Positions 8,039 through 15,942 of a stretch of DNA of 64,000 nucleotides are shown here, piece after piece (position 1 is the first letter of the stretch; every line of letters starts with the position of its first letter). The DNA is taken from the NCBI GenBank assembly GCA_947503175.1, contig CANNCO010000001.1:1178001-1242000 (forward strand), in the 5' to 3' direction. The position numbers were made by a program, and so were the translations under genes. Below the pieces are notes generated by a model that saw nothing but the letters and a program-made list of their open reading frames with translations, was not told the origin of the DNA and searched no databases. Source of the DNA: an uncultured Paracoccaceae bacterium. Its GTDB lineage: Bacteria; Pseudomonadota; Alphaproteobacteria; Rhodobacterales; Rhodobacteraceae.

Positions 8039-8950
8039 ATGTCCATTCGACCGATCCTGTCACAGACACCGGCCCAGCCGACGATGGAGGGCGCCGGGGT
8101 CAAGCTGCACCGGGCCTTCGGGTTTCAGGACCCGACGATGCTGGACCCGTTCCTCTTGTTCGACGACTTCCGAAATGACCGGCCCGAGGATTTTCTGCGC
8201 GGTTTTCCATGGCACCCGCACCGGGGGATCGAGACGATCACCTATGTGTTGTCGGGCACGGTCGATCATGGCGATTCCCTCGGCAATACCGGCTCCCTCG
8301 GCGCCGGCGACGTGCAATGGATGACGGCAGGTTCCGGTATCCTTCATCAGGAAATGCCAAAGGGAAACGCCAGCGGCCAGATGCACGGATTTCAGCTCTG
8401 GGGAAATCTTCCCTCATCGCTCAAGATGACCGCGCCGCGCTATCAGGACGTAAGCGGAACCGAGGTCCCGGAAGTTATCGATGACGACGGGACACGGGTG
8501 AAAGTCATCGTCGGCGAGTTCTGGGGCCAGCGCGGCCCGGTCGATGGAATCGCCGCCGATCCGCAGTATCTCGACATTCATGTCCCGGCGGGTCTGGCCA
8601 AGACATTCCGGATCGACACGTACCGCCGCGCCTTCGCCTATGTGTTCGAAGGGGCTGGCCAATTTGCCGACGCCTCTGATCCCACCGGCATCCGCCTTGA
8701 GAAGGAAGTAATGGGAAACGAAGTTAACATTCGTGACCTCTCCGGTAACCGGACCCTGATCCGCTTCGGGACCGGCGATGAGGTCACCGTGACCGCCGGA
8801 CCGGACGGCATACGATTCCTGCTGATCTCGGGCGCGCCGATCGAAGAGCCAGTCGCCTGGCACGGTCCGATCGTGATGAACACGCAAGAGGAACTGCACC
8901 AGGCCGTCCGCGATCTTCAGAACGGAACCTTCATCAGGCCCCAACACTAG
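8039..8950 (+). CDS. Pirin family protein
   Basis: A 303-residue bicupin of the pirin family. The N-terminal cupin has the metal-binding motif HPHRGIETITYVLSG with two histidines, then a later SGILHQE segment supplying another His and Glu. The C-terminal pirin domain contains YRRAFAYVFEG. Bacterial pirins are iron-binding proteins, some with quercetinase activity; the substrate here is unknown. The ATG at 8039 follows a GGAG at the usual spacing. It is a single gene, convergent with the DUF3572 gene. Confidence 0.93.
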   Translation: MSIRPILSQTPAQPTMEGAGVKLHRAFGFQDPTMLDPFLLFDDFRNDRPEDFLRGFPWHPHRGIETITYVLSGTVDHGDSLGNTGSLGAGDVQWMTAGSGILHQEMPKGNASGQMHGFQLWGNLPSSLKMTAPRYQDVSGTEVPEVIDDDGTRVKVIVGEFWGQRGPVDGIAADPQYLDIHVPAGLAKTFRIDTYRRAFAYVFEGAGQFADASDPTGIRLEKEVMGNEVNIRDLSGNRTLIRFGTGDEVTVTAGPDGIRFLLISGAPIEEPVAWHGPIVMNTQEELHQAVRDLQNGTFIRPQH

Positions 8951-8965
8951 ATAGGCGACGCCACA

Positions 8966-9247
8966 TCACGTCCAATGCATCATCTCGCCCCCGGGCAGCG
9001 CAGCCCGGGCCTGCATCGGTGCCTCATACGGCAAGGCATGGGCATCGCAAAAGGCGATGACCCACGCATCATCCATCGTCAGAAACTCCAGGGCAGACCC
9101 CAGAAACGCCGGGTCGCGCGCCTGCACCGGAAGGTCCGCGGCACTGGCCCCGGTCGAGCCCAGAAAGACCGGCATCAGTTCTTCATCTGCCGCCAGCCAG
9201 GCCAGTGCATTCAGGCCGAGTGTCTCGGCGGAATTCCGCTCCATCAT
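8966..9247 (-). CDS. DUF3572 family protein
   Basis: A 93-residue protein matching the DUF3572 family of alphaproteobacteria: an N-terminal AETLGLNALAWLA segment, the middle LPVQARDPAFLGSALEFL, and the C-terminal VIAFCDAHALPYE. Its function is unknown. The ATG at 9247 has AAGGA about six bases upstream; the TTG six bases further out lacks that spacing. It is divergent from the PleD-like gene across a 93-bp spacer, an arrangement I recall as common in related genomes. Confidence 0.85.
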   Translation of the reverse strand: MMERNSAETLGLNALAWLAADEELMPVFLGSTGASAADLPVQARDPAFLGSALEFLTMDDAWVIAFCDAHALPYEAPMQARAALPGGEMMHWT

Positions 9248-9340
9248 GTGCAATCCTTAACCCAGTGAAAGGCTTTGTTAATATCTGAGGCCATATCGTG
9301 AAGCCAACGTTCTAACTCAGTTTTGCACCACGAGGAAAGC

Positions 9341-10714
9341 ATGGCGGCGCGGATATTGATAGCAGATGGCACGGCCACGAACAGGATCGCGTTGAGTTCT
9401 GTTCTGAAGGCGGTCCGCCACGAAACGCTCGCTGCCGATCATGGCGATGCGGTGCTCAAAAACGCCCTCTCCCACCAGCCCGCGCTGATCCTTCTCGACC
9501 GAGACCTGCCGGGCGGCGGGCTTGCGGCCCTCGCCAGGCTCAAGGCCGATCCGGGCACACGGGCCATTCCCGTCATCATGACGCTTCCCGAAAACACCTC
9601 TGCCGCCCGGCTTGAGGCATTGCGTGCCGGGGCCGACGATGTCGTGCCGCGCCCCGTGGCGCCACTGCCGCTGATGGCCCGTATCCGAAGCCTCCTGCGG
9701 TTCCGCGAAACGGCCGAAGCTCTTCACGCACGCGCCATTACCGTTCGCGAACTCGGATTTGCCGAAGCAGCGCCGGCATTCGCACCTCCGGGCCGTGCTG
9801 CCCTTGTGTCCGCCTCCCAAACCAAAGCGGAAGGCTGGAAGCAAGGGCTGCTCGCCCATACCGGCCACGCTGTCGCGGCCATGGACAGAGAACAGGCGCT
9901 CGCCGCGGCGGAGGGCAATGCTGTTCCCGACGTCTTTGTCATCTGCACAGGCAGCGGCGCGCCAGCCTATACTTTGCGCCTGCTCGCAGATCTGCGGTCC
10001 ATGGCCGCGGCCCGCCATGCCGCGATCATCATCGTTCACGATCCGGCGGATACCGAAACAGCGGCCATGGCACTGGACCTCGGGGCAAGCGATCTTCTGG
10101 AGTCCGGCTTCGACCCCGAAGAACTCGGGCTTCGGATCGATGTCCAGCTACGCCGCAAGCGCGAGGCTGACAGCCTGCGCGCCGCTGTCGAGGAACGGTT
10201 GCGCCTGGCCGTCGAGGACCCGCTGACCGGGCTATTCAACCGCCGCTACGCGATGGCGCATCTTCAGCGCATTGTCGAACAGGACCTCGCGGGCGAGGAC
10301 ATCTGCGTGCTTCTGGTCGATATCGACCGCTTCAAGGCGGTCAATGACCGCTTCGGCCATCCGGCAGGCGATGCAGTCCTCACCGAAGTCGCCCACCGCC
10401 TGCGCGACAACCTGCGCGGGATGGACATGGTCGCCCGCATCGGCGGTGAGGAGTTTCTGATCGTTCTGCGCGACACCGACCCCGAGGCCGCGCTCGCAGC
10501 CGCCCAAAGGCTATGCGCCGTGATCAGCGACCGCCCCGTGGCCTGCCCCGGCCGCGCAATGTGCGTGCCGGTAACGGTCAGCATCGGCATGGCGATGGCC
10601 GCCCAGCAAGACACAGCCGAAGGCGCCATAGAACGGGCCGACAATGCGCTCTACGACTCGAAAGCCGGAGGGCGCAACATGGTCTCGGTCTCACCACCCC
10701 AATACGCGGCCTGA
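9341..10714 (+). CDS. PleD-like diguanylate cyclase response regulator (REC-REC-GGDEF)
   Basis: This 457-residue protein has the PleD layout: two receiver domains and a C-terminal GGDEF domain that makes cyclic di-GMP. The cyclase site is intact as GGEEF, within MVARIGGEEFLIVL. An RGMD I-site (RxxD) lies exactly five residues before it, so product inhibition is expected. The first receiver keeps its phospho-acceptor Asp (LILLDRDLP) but only one of the paired acidic residues (IADG instead of a DD pair). The second receiver has Cys where Asp is expected (VFVIC), so it is probably a dimerisation adaptor. The ATG at 9341 follows GAGGAAA. No sensor kinase is adjacent. Confidence 0.93.
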   Translation: MAARILIADGTATNRIALSSVLKAVRHETLAADHGDAVLKNALSHQPALILLDRDLPGGGLAALARLKADPGTRAIPVIMTLPENTSAARLEALRAGADDVVPRPVAPLPLMARIRSLLRFRETAEALHARAITVRELGFAEAAPAFAPPGRAALVSASQTKAEGWKQGLLAHTGHAVAAMDREQALAAAEGNAVPDVFVICTGSGAPAYTLRLLADLRSMAAARHAAIIIVHDPADTETAAMALDLGASDLLESGFDPEELGLRIDVQLRRKREADSLRAAVEERLRLAVEDPLTGLFNRRYAMAHLQRIVEQDLAGEDICVLLVDIDRFKAVNDRFGHPAGDAVLTEVAHRLRDNLRGMDMVARIGGEEFLIVLRDTDPEAALAAAQRLCAVISDRPVACPGRAMCVPVTVSIGMAMAAQQDTAEGAIERADNALYDSKAGGRNMVSVSPPQYAA

Positions 10715-10722
10715 CACGGCGA

Positions 10723-11205
10723 TCAGCGCCGCGCTGCGCGCCGCAGCGACTTGTCCAGCCGATCGGCATAGGCGCGCCGTTCCTCTGCGCTCAGACCCGC
10801 AAGGTGATCCAGCAGCACGCGCTCGCCCAGAGCGGCGCGCGAGGATGCCGCCGCACGCTGCTCGGCTAAAAGCGCCTCCACGGCGTCACGGTCGAAATCG
10901 TCGGCCCGAAGCGCGCTCAGCAGGGCCTCGAACCGTTGACGTAGCGCCCTGCGACTTTCCCGCAGGGGCTCTTCCGCCTCGCCGCGCGCGCGCATCGCCA
11001 GTTCGCGCCGCTCCGACGGCTCAAGTGCCATGAAAAACGGCGCGCCGCCCAGATCGCGCACCGACCGGTCCAGACCGCCACGCCGGTCTCCAAACACGGC
11101 TCCCGCGACGATCCCCGCGATCAAGAGGTTCACCGCCAGAGACAGGATCAGAGTGACACGCAACCAGACCGGTGTCCCGCCCTTGGGTTTTTGCTCATCC
11201 GACAT
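10723..11205 (-). CDS. CpxP/CnrX-like periplasmic sensor protein
   Basis: A 160-residue protein with one N-terminal membrane segment (VTLILSLAVNLLIAGIVAGAVFG) and a periplasmic, almost wholly helical domain rich in Arg, Glu and Ala. This matches the periplasmic heavy-metal sensor (CpxP/CnrX/ZraP-like) fold. It is the third gene of a sigma factor operon: its ATG overlaps the preceding stop by one base (TGATG). By analogy with CnrX it could sense metal or envelope stress and control the neighbouring small membrane protein. No metal-ligand pattern of His or Cys is evident, so the signal is unknown. Confidence 0.8.
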   Translation of the reverse strand: MSDEQKPKGGTPVWLRVTLILSLAVNLLIAGIVAGAVFGDRRGGLDRSVRDLGGAPFFMALEPSERRELAMRARGEAEEPLRESRRALRQRFEALLSALRADDFDRDAVEALLAEQRAAASSRAALGERVLLDHLAGLSAEERRAYADRLDKSLRRAARR

Positions 11206-11546
11206 CAGCCCTGATCATCCTCGAACACATAGACCCCATATCCCGCGCCAAGATCCGTCAGATCATAATCTGAACTCGTCAGATCGGGCACATAATCCGT
11301 CAGGGCCGCAGGCTGCACGTAGCCGATCACAAGGCCCGTCAGAGCCACCGCAGCCAGGCCTGCCCCGCCGCGCCATCCGCCAAGTACCGACGACAGCGAC
11401 ACGCGCGGGCGACGCACGGGCGTCACACGCCGCTCCGCCTCCGCCACGGCATCCGCCTGAACCCGTGCAAGAAGCGCGTCCGACGGTTTCGGCGCCGCAT
11501 TGCGCGCCGCGTCGAAGAAATCGTCCAGTGGGTCTTTGTCAGCCAT
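11205..11546 (-). CDS. Small membrane protein next to sigma factor, possible anti-sigma factor
   Basis: A 113-residue protein with a cytosolic N-terminal part of about 50 residues (DPLDDFFDAARNAAPKPSD, then a basic stretch), one hydrophobic segment (AGLAAVALTGLVIGYV) and a short acidic, tyrosine-rich periplasmic tail. The topology, size and place directly after a sigma factor gene fit a minimal anti-sigma factor such as CnrY. No zinc-binding HxxxCxxC motif is present. The ATG at 11546 was chosen because GGGG lies seven bases upstream; another ATG lies two codons earlier. It overlaps the sigma gene by 8 bp, implying coupled translation. The function is inferred from context only. Confidence 0.75.
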   Translation of the reverse strand: MADKDPLDDFFDAARNAAPKPSDALLARVQADAVAEAERRVTPVRRPRVSLSSVLGGWRGGAGLAAVALTGLVIGYVQPAALTDYVPDLTSSDYDLTDLGAGYGVYVFEDDQG

Positions 11547-12126
11547 CTTCATACCCCAGTTCGTCGCGTCGCCCCGACAGATCCGCCGTCAGTGCCCGTT
11601 TGCCCCTGGCGGTCAGACTTTCCACCGCCTCGACGCCGATGTCCATCACCGCGGCTATCTCGGGGTTCGACAGGCCCTCGATATGGCGCAGGACAACCGC
11701 CTGCCTCTGCCGCTCCGGAAGCCGGCCCAACGCCGCCTGCAAGGCTTTTGCGCGGTCGACGTCCATCATCTGGTCCTCGCGCCCCGGCGCCCCGTCGCTC
11801 GGGTCGCCCGCCGCCTCCAGCGGCGCCATGCACCTGCCCTTGCGCAGACGGTCGGTGCAGAGGTTGGTCACCACCCGGTAAAGCCAAGTCGACACCTTCG
11901 CCTCGCCCTGCCGCCAGTCGGGCGCGATCCGCCACAGGCGCAACATCGCCTCCTGCGCCACGTCCTCTGCCTCGCTCCTGTCGCTCAGAAGCCGGGCCGC
12001 ATAGGCCAGCACCTTCGGCACCAGCCGCCGCGTCAGTTCCAAAGACGCCGCCCGGTCGCCATTGGCATAGGCGATCAGCAGCGCGTCGTCCGGCACCTCG
12101 GTCATGGCGTCGTCTGGCAAAGTCAT
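11539..12126 (-). CDS. ECF-type RNA polymerase sigma factor
   Basis: A 195-residue sigma-70 family factor of the extracytoplasmic-function class. Region 2 is visible as ARLLSDRSEAEDVAQEAMLRLWR (about residues 40-62). Region 4 has the helix-turn-helix LPERQRQAVVLRHIEGLSNPEI followed by a DIGVEAVESL recognition helix. Its length fits the class. It is the first gene of a three-gene operon with the putative anti-sigma and sensor proteins. It lies 81 bp downstream of an EF-hand protein gene but is separated from it by a strong terminator, so it should have its own promoter. Confidence 0.92.
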   Translation of the reverse strand: MTLPDDAMTEVPDDALLIAYANGDRAASLELTRRLVPKVLAYAARLLSDRSEAEDVAQEAMLRLWRIAPDWRQGEAKVSTWLYRVVTNLCTDRLRKGRCMAPLEAAGDPSDGAPGREDQMMDVDRAKALQAALGRLPERQRQAVVLRHIEGLSNPEIAAVMDIGVEAVESLTARGKRALTADLSGRRDELGYEDG

Positions 12127-12166
12127 TGTCCGTCACGGCTATCCTGTCCGAAGGCCCCGGGCAATT

Positions 12167-12201
12167 GGCGCGGGGGCGGTATTCTCTACCGCCCCCGCGC
12201 C
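12167..12201 (-). terminator. Perfect 15-bp hairpin after the EF-hand gene
   Basis: A perfect inverted repeat with 15-base arms (GGCGCGGGGGCGGTA and its complement) surrounds a 5-base loop, beginning 7 bp after the EF-hand gene's stop codon on the minus strand. The T-run is weak (only AATT follows), but the stem is very GC-rich. It most likely ends the EF-hand transcript before the sigma factor gene. Confidence 0.75.
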
Positions 12202-12207
12202 GGTCAC

Positions 12208-12687
12208 TCAGTTCGACCGATTGCCGAACCAGCCGCCACCATGGCGCCCTTTGCCACCGCGCCGCTCGGCCATCCGGTCGCGCATCTCCTCGAACTCCGC
12301 CTCGCTCACCGCACCGTCCCCGTCTGTATCAAGGCGGGTCACGATATCGCGCCCCGGTGCCCGCTGCTCGGCCAAATCCCGCGACAAAAGCCCGTCGCCA
12401 TCGGCATCCAGGCGGTCGAACATCCGTCCGGCCCGGTCGCCTGCCTGCCGTGCGGAATGGGACAGAAACTCATCGCGACTGACCTGATTGTCGCCATCCG
12501 TATCAACCTCGGCGAAACGCGCCTGCCTATGGGCATCGACCTCCGCCTGCGTGATCTGCCCATCTCCATCGGTATCGAAGGTCTCAAACGACATCCGCTC
12601 TCGTCCCGGACCATCGGAGGCCTGCGCAAACGCAGCGCTGGCGGCACCAGTGAGCACGACAAGTGCGATGAGGGTTGGTCTGATCAT
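12208..12687 (-). CDS. Secreted EF-hand calcium-binding protein
   Basis: A 159-residue protein with an N-terminal signal peptide (hydrophobic IALVVLTGAASAAFA, likely cut after AFA). Four EF-hand loops follow: DTDGDGQITQAE, DTDGDNQVSRDE, DADGDGLLSRDL and DTDGDGAVSEAE. The third lacks the terminal Glu at position 12, so it may bind weakly. The C-terminus is glycine- and arginine-rich. It is probably a periplasmic calcium buffer or sensor. The ATG at 12687 sits directly before the signal peptide; an upstream ATG at 12720 would add 11 charged residues. It lies upstream of an ECF sigma operon but is separated from it by a strong hairpin. Confidence 0.88.
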   Translation of the reverse strand: MIRPTLIALVVLTGAASAAFAQASDGPGRERMSFETFDTDGDGQITQAEVDAHRQARFAEVDTDGDNQVSRDEFLSHSARQAGDRAGRMFDRLDADGDGLLSRDLAEQRAPGRDIVTRLDTDGDGAVSEAEFEEMRDRMAERRGGKGRHGGGWFGNRSN

Positions 12688-12884
12688 GGGTCTTCTCCAT
12701 TCGTTTTCATACTGGCGCATTGCATTTCGCCCGCCTTCTGATCATCAAACGGCGCATCCGACCGATTCCGTCGCAGTCGGCCGAAAATAATCGCGACATC
12801 CCGACGCAAGGACTTTGTGCGACATTCCATTCCACGGCGCATCGGATAGGAGTGGCCCGAATACACAACTCAGGATTGCCGCAA

Positions 12885-13304
12885 ATGCCGGGTACCACCC
12901 CAGAGCTTCGAGCCGGGATCGACGATACCGATCCAGAGATCGAAGAACGCCCGCTGAAACAGTCGCTCTCTCGCGGCTGGCGTCGGCGTTGCCCCCATTG
13001 CGGGGCGGGTCAGATGCTCAAGGGGTATCTGACGATGCGCGAAGCCTGCCCCGTTTGTAACGAAGACCTGAGGCCCGCCCGCGCCGATGACGGCCCCGCC
13101 TATCTGACGATCCTGATCGTCGGGAAAATCATGGCGCCCGCGATCATCTGGGCCTTTACGACCTTCCGCCCCGACCCGATGGTCCTGGCAAGCACCTTCA
13201 CGGTCGGATGCACGGCGCTGTCGCTCTACCTCTTGCCGCGCCTCAAGGGCCTGATCGTGGCCTTTCAGTGGGCCAAGCGCATGCACGGGTTCGGAGCGGC
13301 CTGA
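12885..13304 (+). CDS. DUF983 family protein
   Basis: A 139-residue protein with a zinc ribbon (CPHCG and, about 20 residues later, CPVCNEDL) followed by two membrane segments (YLTILIVGKIMAPAIIWAF and MVLASTFTVGCTALSLYLL). This is the DUF983 pattern, common in alphaproteobacteria and often found near cytochrome oxidase or Nudix genes; its role is unknown. The ATG at 12885 has AGGA nine bases upstream. The Nudix gene starts 5 bp after its stop, so the two are probably co-transcribed. Confidence 0.9.
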   Translation: MPGTTPELRAGIDDTDPEIEERPLKQSLSRGWRRRCPHCGAGQMLKGYLTMREACPVCNEDLRPARADDGPAYLTILIVGKIMAPAIIWAFTTFRPDPMVLASTFTVGCTALSLYLLPRLKGLIVAFQWAKRMHGFGAA

Positions 13305-13309
13305 CCGGG

Positions 13310-13987
13310 ATGACCGAGGTTCCGATACGCGACGCAGCAACCGTGATCGCGCTCCGGGATCCCGGCGGTCGGGCCTCTGTCCTGATGGGCCAACGCGGTG
13401 CGCGGGCGGTTTTCATGCCTATGAAATACGTCTTTCCCGGCGGAGCGGTGGATCAAAACGATGCGCGCATCCCGCTGTCGAGCGCCTTGCCCGCAGCGTG
13501 CACGACCCGTCTTGCTGAAGCCTCCGAAGGACCGACCCCCGAAGCTCTCGCCGCCGCCGCGATCCGCGAGCTCTGGGAAGAAACGGGCCTGATTCTCGGT
13601 CGTCGCGGCACGTGGGACGCGGCTCCGCCCGACTGGACCGGATTCGCCGCCACAGGCCACGTCCCCGACGCAGCAGCCCTTAGGTTCGTCTTTCGCGCCA
13701 TTACGCCCCCGGGGCGGCCCCGCCGGTTCGACGCCCGGTTCTTTCTTGTGGATGCGGCCCGTCTTCAGGGCGATATCGACGATTTCACTCATGCGACCGA
13801 CGAGCTGTCACATCTCCAATGGGTCCCGCTCGAAGAGGTTCGCAAGATCGACCTGCCGTTCATCACCGAGGTCGTGCTGGCCGAGATCGCGGCCCGCCTG
13901 CCCGATTTGGGCGCCCCGGAAAGCGTGCCATTCTTCCGCAACGATGACGAAGAGGCTGCGTTTCTGCGCCTGCGCGGCACGGCCTAG
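13310..13987 (+). CDS. Nudix hydrolase
   Basis: A 225-residue Nudix-fold hydrolase. The Nudix helix residues are present as AAIRELWEETGLIL (REL-x-EE-x-G). The first glycine pair (FPGGAVD) sits about 45 residues earlier, so this is the CoA-pyrophosphatase/NUDT8-like variant with an insert rather than the compact MutT box. The likely substrate is a nucleoside diphosphate linked to another moiety, but this is not resolved. It starts 5 bp after the DUF983 gene, and its TAG overlaps the TAG of the convergent transporter gene. Confidence 0.88.
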   Translation: MTEVPIRDAATVIALRDPGGRASVLMGQRGARAVFMPMKYVFPGGAVDQNDARIPLSSALPAACTTRLAEASEGPTPEALAAAAIRELWEETGLILGRRGTWDAAPPDWTGFAATGHVPDAAALRFVFRAITPPGRPRRFDARFFLVDAARLQGDIDDFTHATDELSHLQWVPLEEVRKIDLPFITEVVLAEIAARLPDLGAPESVPFFRNDDEEAAFLRLRGTA

Positions 13988-14886
13988 CCCAACATCACCA
14001 CCAGAATGATCGACACGGTCAGGATGGCCATCCCCGTCATTTCGCGCGCCGAAATCCGCTCTCGAAAAACAAGGACCGAAGCGAACAGGGAAAAGATCAG
14101 TTCAACCTGCCCAACGGCAAAGACATAGGCCGCGTTCTGCAGGCTGAACGCCGCAAACCAGCAGAAACTGCCGATCATCGACAAAAGTCCGACCATGCCG
14201 GCAACGCGCCACGCGCGCAGGGTCGCGACGATCTGCCCCGGTTCCCGGAAGGCCAGCCACCCACCAAGCGCAAGCGTCTGAAATGCCGTTACAATCGCCA
14301 GCGTCAGGCCTGCCCGCAGGCCGGTATCGCCACCCTCCAGCGCCAGCACCGCCCCGCGATACCCCACCGCGGACACCGCGAAAAACACGCCCGACAACAG
14401 GCCCAGCCCCGCCGCGCGGTTGAAAACCCGCGTCCACCCCGCGCCCGTACGCTCGGGCGGATCCGACAGCCATAGAACACCGAAAAGCCCGATCAGAAGC
14501 GCCAACCCGCCCCAGACCGAAACGGTGTCCCCGAGGATCAGGAACCCCACGACCGCGGTCAGGACAACCTCGGTCTTCTTGAACGTGATCCCCACGGCAA
14601 AGTTCCGATGCGCAAACAGCGCCACCACGCACATGGTCGCAAGGATCTGGGCCAGACCACCCGTCAGCGCGTAAGCCCAGAACCCCGTCCCGATCATCGG
14701 CATCGCCTGACCCGAAACCTGCCCATATACAACGATCAAAACCGCCACCAGCGGGGCCGAGTACAGGAAGCGCGCCAGCGTCGCTCCGCCTGTCGACAGT
14801 GCCGAGGACTTCAGATGCTTCTGCGCCATGAAGCGCAGCGTCTGGGCTGCGGCTGCGGCGATCGTTATGGGAATCCAGGCGTCCAT
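13984..14886 (-). CDS. EamA/DMT family transporter
   Basis: A 300-residue integral membrane protein with about ten hydrophobic segments in two repeats of five, as in the drug/metabolite transporter superfamily. The first repeat contains GGLAQILATMCVVALF and the second GSFCWFAAFSLQNAAYVFA; a basic turn (FRERISARE) precedes the last helix. The substrate cannot be read from the sequence. It lies convergent to the Nudix gene and 45 bp downstream of the desaturase gene on the same strand, so the two might share a transcript. Confidence 0.85.
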   Translation of the reverse strand: MDAWIPITIAAAAAQTLRFMAQKHLKSSALSTGGATLARFLYSAPLVAVLIVVYGQVSGQAMPMIGTGFWAYALTGGLAQILATMCVVALFAHRNFAVGITFKKTEVVLTAVVGFLILGDTVSVWGGLALLIGLFGVLWLSDPPERTGAGWTRVFNRAAGLGLLSGVFFAVSAVGYRGAVLALEGGDTGLRAGLTLAIVTAFQTLALGGWLAFREPGQIVATLRAWRVAGMVGLLSMIGSFCWFAAFSLQNAAYVFAVGQVELIFSLFASVLVFRERISAREMTGMAILTVSIILVVMLG

Positions 14887-14931
14887 GCCCGCTTATTGGC
14901 ACGCCGCCCCACCGTGCGCGAGGGGGTGGGC

Positions 14932-15819
14932 TTACGACCTATCCCAAAGCGGATGGGGCACCGGGTCCTTGCGCCGCAGGAAATGCGCGCGAAACACCTG
15001 CGCATATGAGCGATAGACATAGTTCCCGTTCCGCCGGCGGTAGTGATCTGCATTCTCGGAATAAAGGCCCCAAAGCCGGTACCACGGGACTGTCGGATGC
15101 ATATGATGCACCACATGCAGGTTGTTGTTCAGAAACATCCACGCCAACGGCCCGCGATCCTCGATGATCACCGTCCGCCCACTGGCCCGCTCATGGGCCT
15201 GATGCTCCAGAAACGTGCGGATCTTAACGATTCCCATCGCCATATAGGCCGCGATTGCATAGGCCCAGAACGGCATCGCCGCGACCCAGACAAACCACGC
15301 CACGACCAGCCCGACTGCCGGAACATGCAACAGCCAGTCCCGCAGAGCCTGACGATCTCCGCCGCGGATCATCCGAATATCGTCGCGAATGAAGACGAAC
15401 AGGCTGATCGCAGGGCCAAGAACGATACGCCCGGCCAGCGTGTTGTTGATCGATAGGAACCAGCGTGCGACTGGCGACAGCCGCGCCCAGACCTCCGGGT
15501 CCAGATAGTTCGACTCCGGATCGTCATAGGGATCGGTCAGGATGGAATCGTTGTGATGGGCAAGGTGCGTGTCTCGGAACCGGCCAAAGGGAATGGCAAG
15601 GGTCAGCGGCGGCGCGACCAATGCCGCATTCAGACGCGGATGCCCCGGAAACGGGTGCCCGTGGGTCACCTCATGGGTCAGCGAGGCGTGAAGTGCGGTG
15701 GCAAATCCGGCCACAAGCACCGCCAGAATCGGCGACACGCCGTACCCCACCGTCGTGGCAACACCCCAGACGGCATAACACAGTACCAACATGGCCAGTG
15801 TCGGCCATTCAACCTTCAT
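14932..15819 (-). CDS. Fatty acid desaturase family protein
   Basis: A 295-residue membrane di-iron enzyme. All three histidine boxes are present: HEVTHGH, HLAHHN and NNNLHVVHH, interleaved with membrane segments. The family introduces double bonds or hydroxyl groups into fatty acyl or carotenoid chains; the exact substrate is open. The ATG at 15819 was preferred, with GGGGAAAG about eight bases upstream, over the ATG at 15879, which would add 20 polar residues and has no ribosome site. It is divergent from an HTH regulator, with a palindrome in the gap, suggesting local control. Confidence 0.85.
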   Translation of the reverse strand: MKVEWPTLAMLVLCYAVWGVATTVGYGVSPILAVLVAGFATALHASLTHEVTHGHPFPGHPRLNAALVAPPLTLAIPFGRFRDTHLAHHNDSILTDPYDDPESNYLDPEVWARLSPVARWFLSINNTLAGRIVLGPAISLFVFIRDDIRMIRGGDRQALRDWLLHVPAVGLVVAWFVWVAAMPFWAYAIAAYMAMGIVKIRTFLEHQAHERASGRTVIIEDRGPLAWMFLNNNLHVVHHMHPTVPWYRLWGLYSENADHYRRRNGNYVYRSYAQVFRAHFLRRKDPVPHPLWDRS

Positions 15820-15897
15820 TTTCAAAGCTTTCCCCAGACGGTGGCCCCTGTCACCTCCTGACAGTTTCGCACTTGCCATGGGGTTTGAAAATTCTGT

Positions 15898-15910
15898 ATG
15901 TTGGCAACAT
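15898..15910. promoter_or_regulatory. Candidate operator, 13-bp perfect palindrome
   Basis: ATGTTGGCAACAT is a perfect inverted repeat with a one-base centre. It lies between the divergent desaturase and HTH regulator genes, 33 bp upstream of the regulator start. The position suits an autoregulatory site that also controls the desaturase. No binding data are implied. Confidence 0.4.
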
Positions 15911-15942
15911 TAATTCCCAACTGCTGAATATATTAAACATAG

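Noticed and set aside
11549-12136. A second 195-codon frame on the same strand as the sigma factor
   Set aside because: It is the +1 shadow of the sigma gene; only the chosen frame shows sigma regions 2 and 4.
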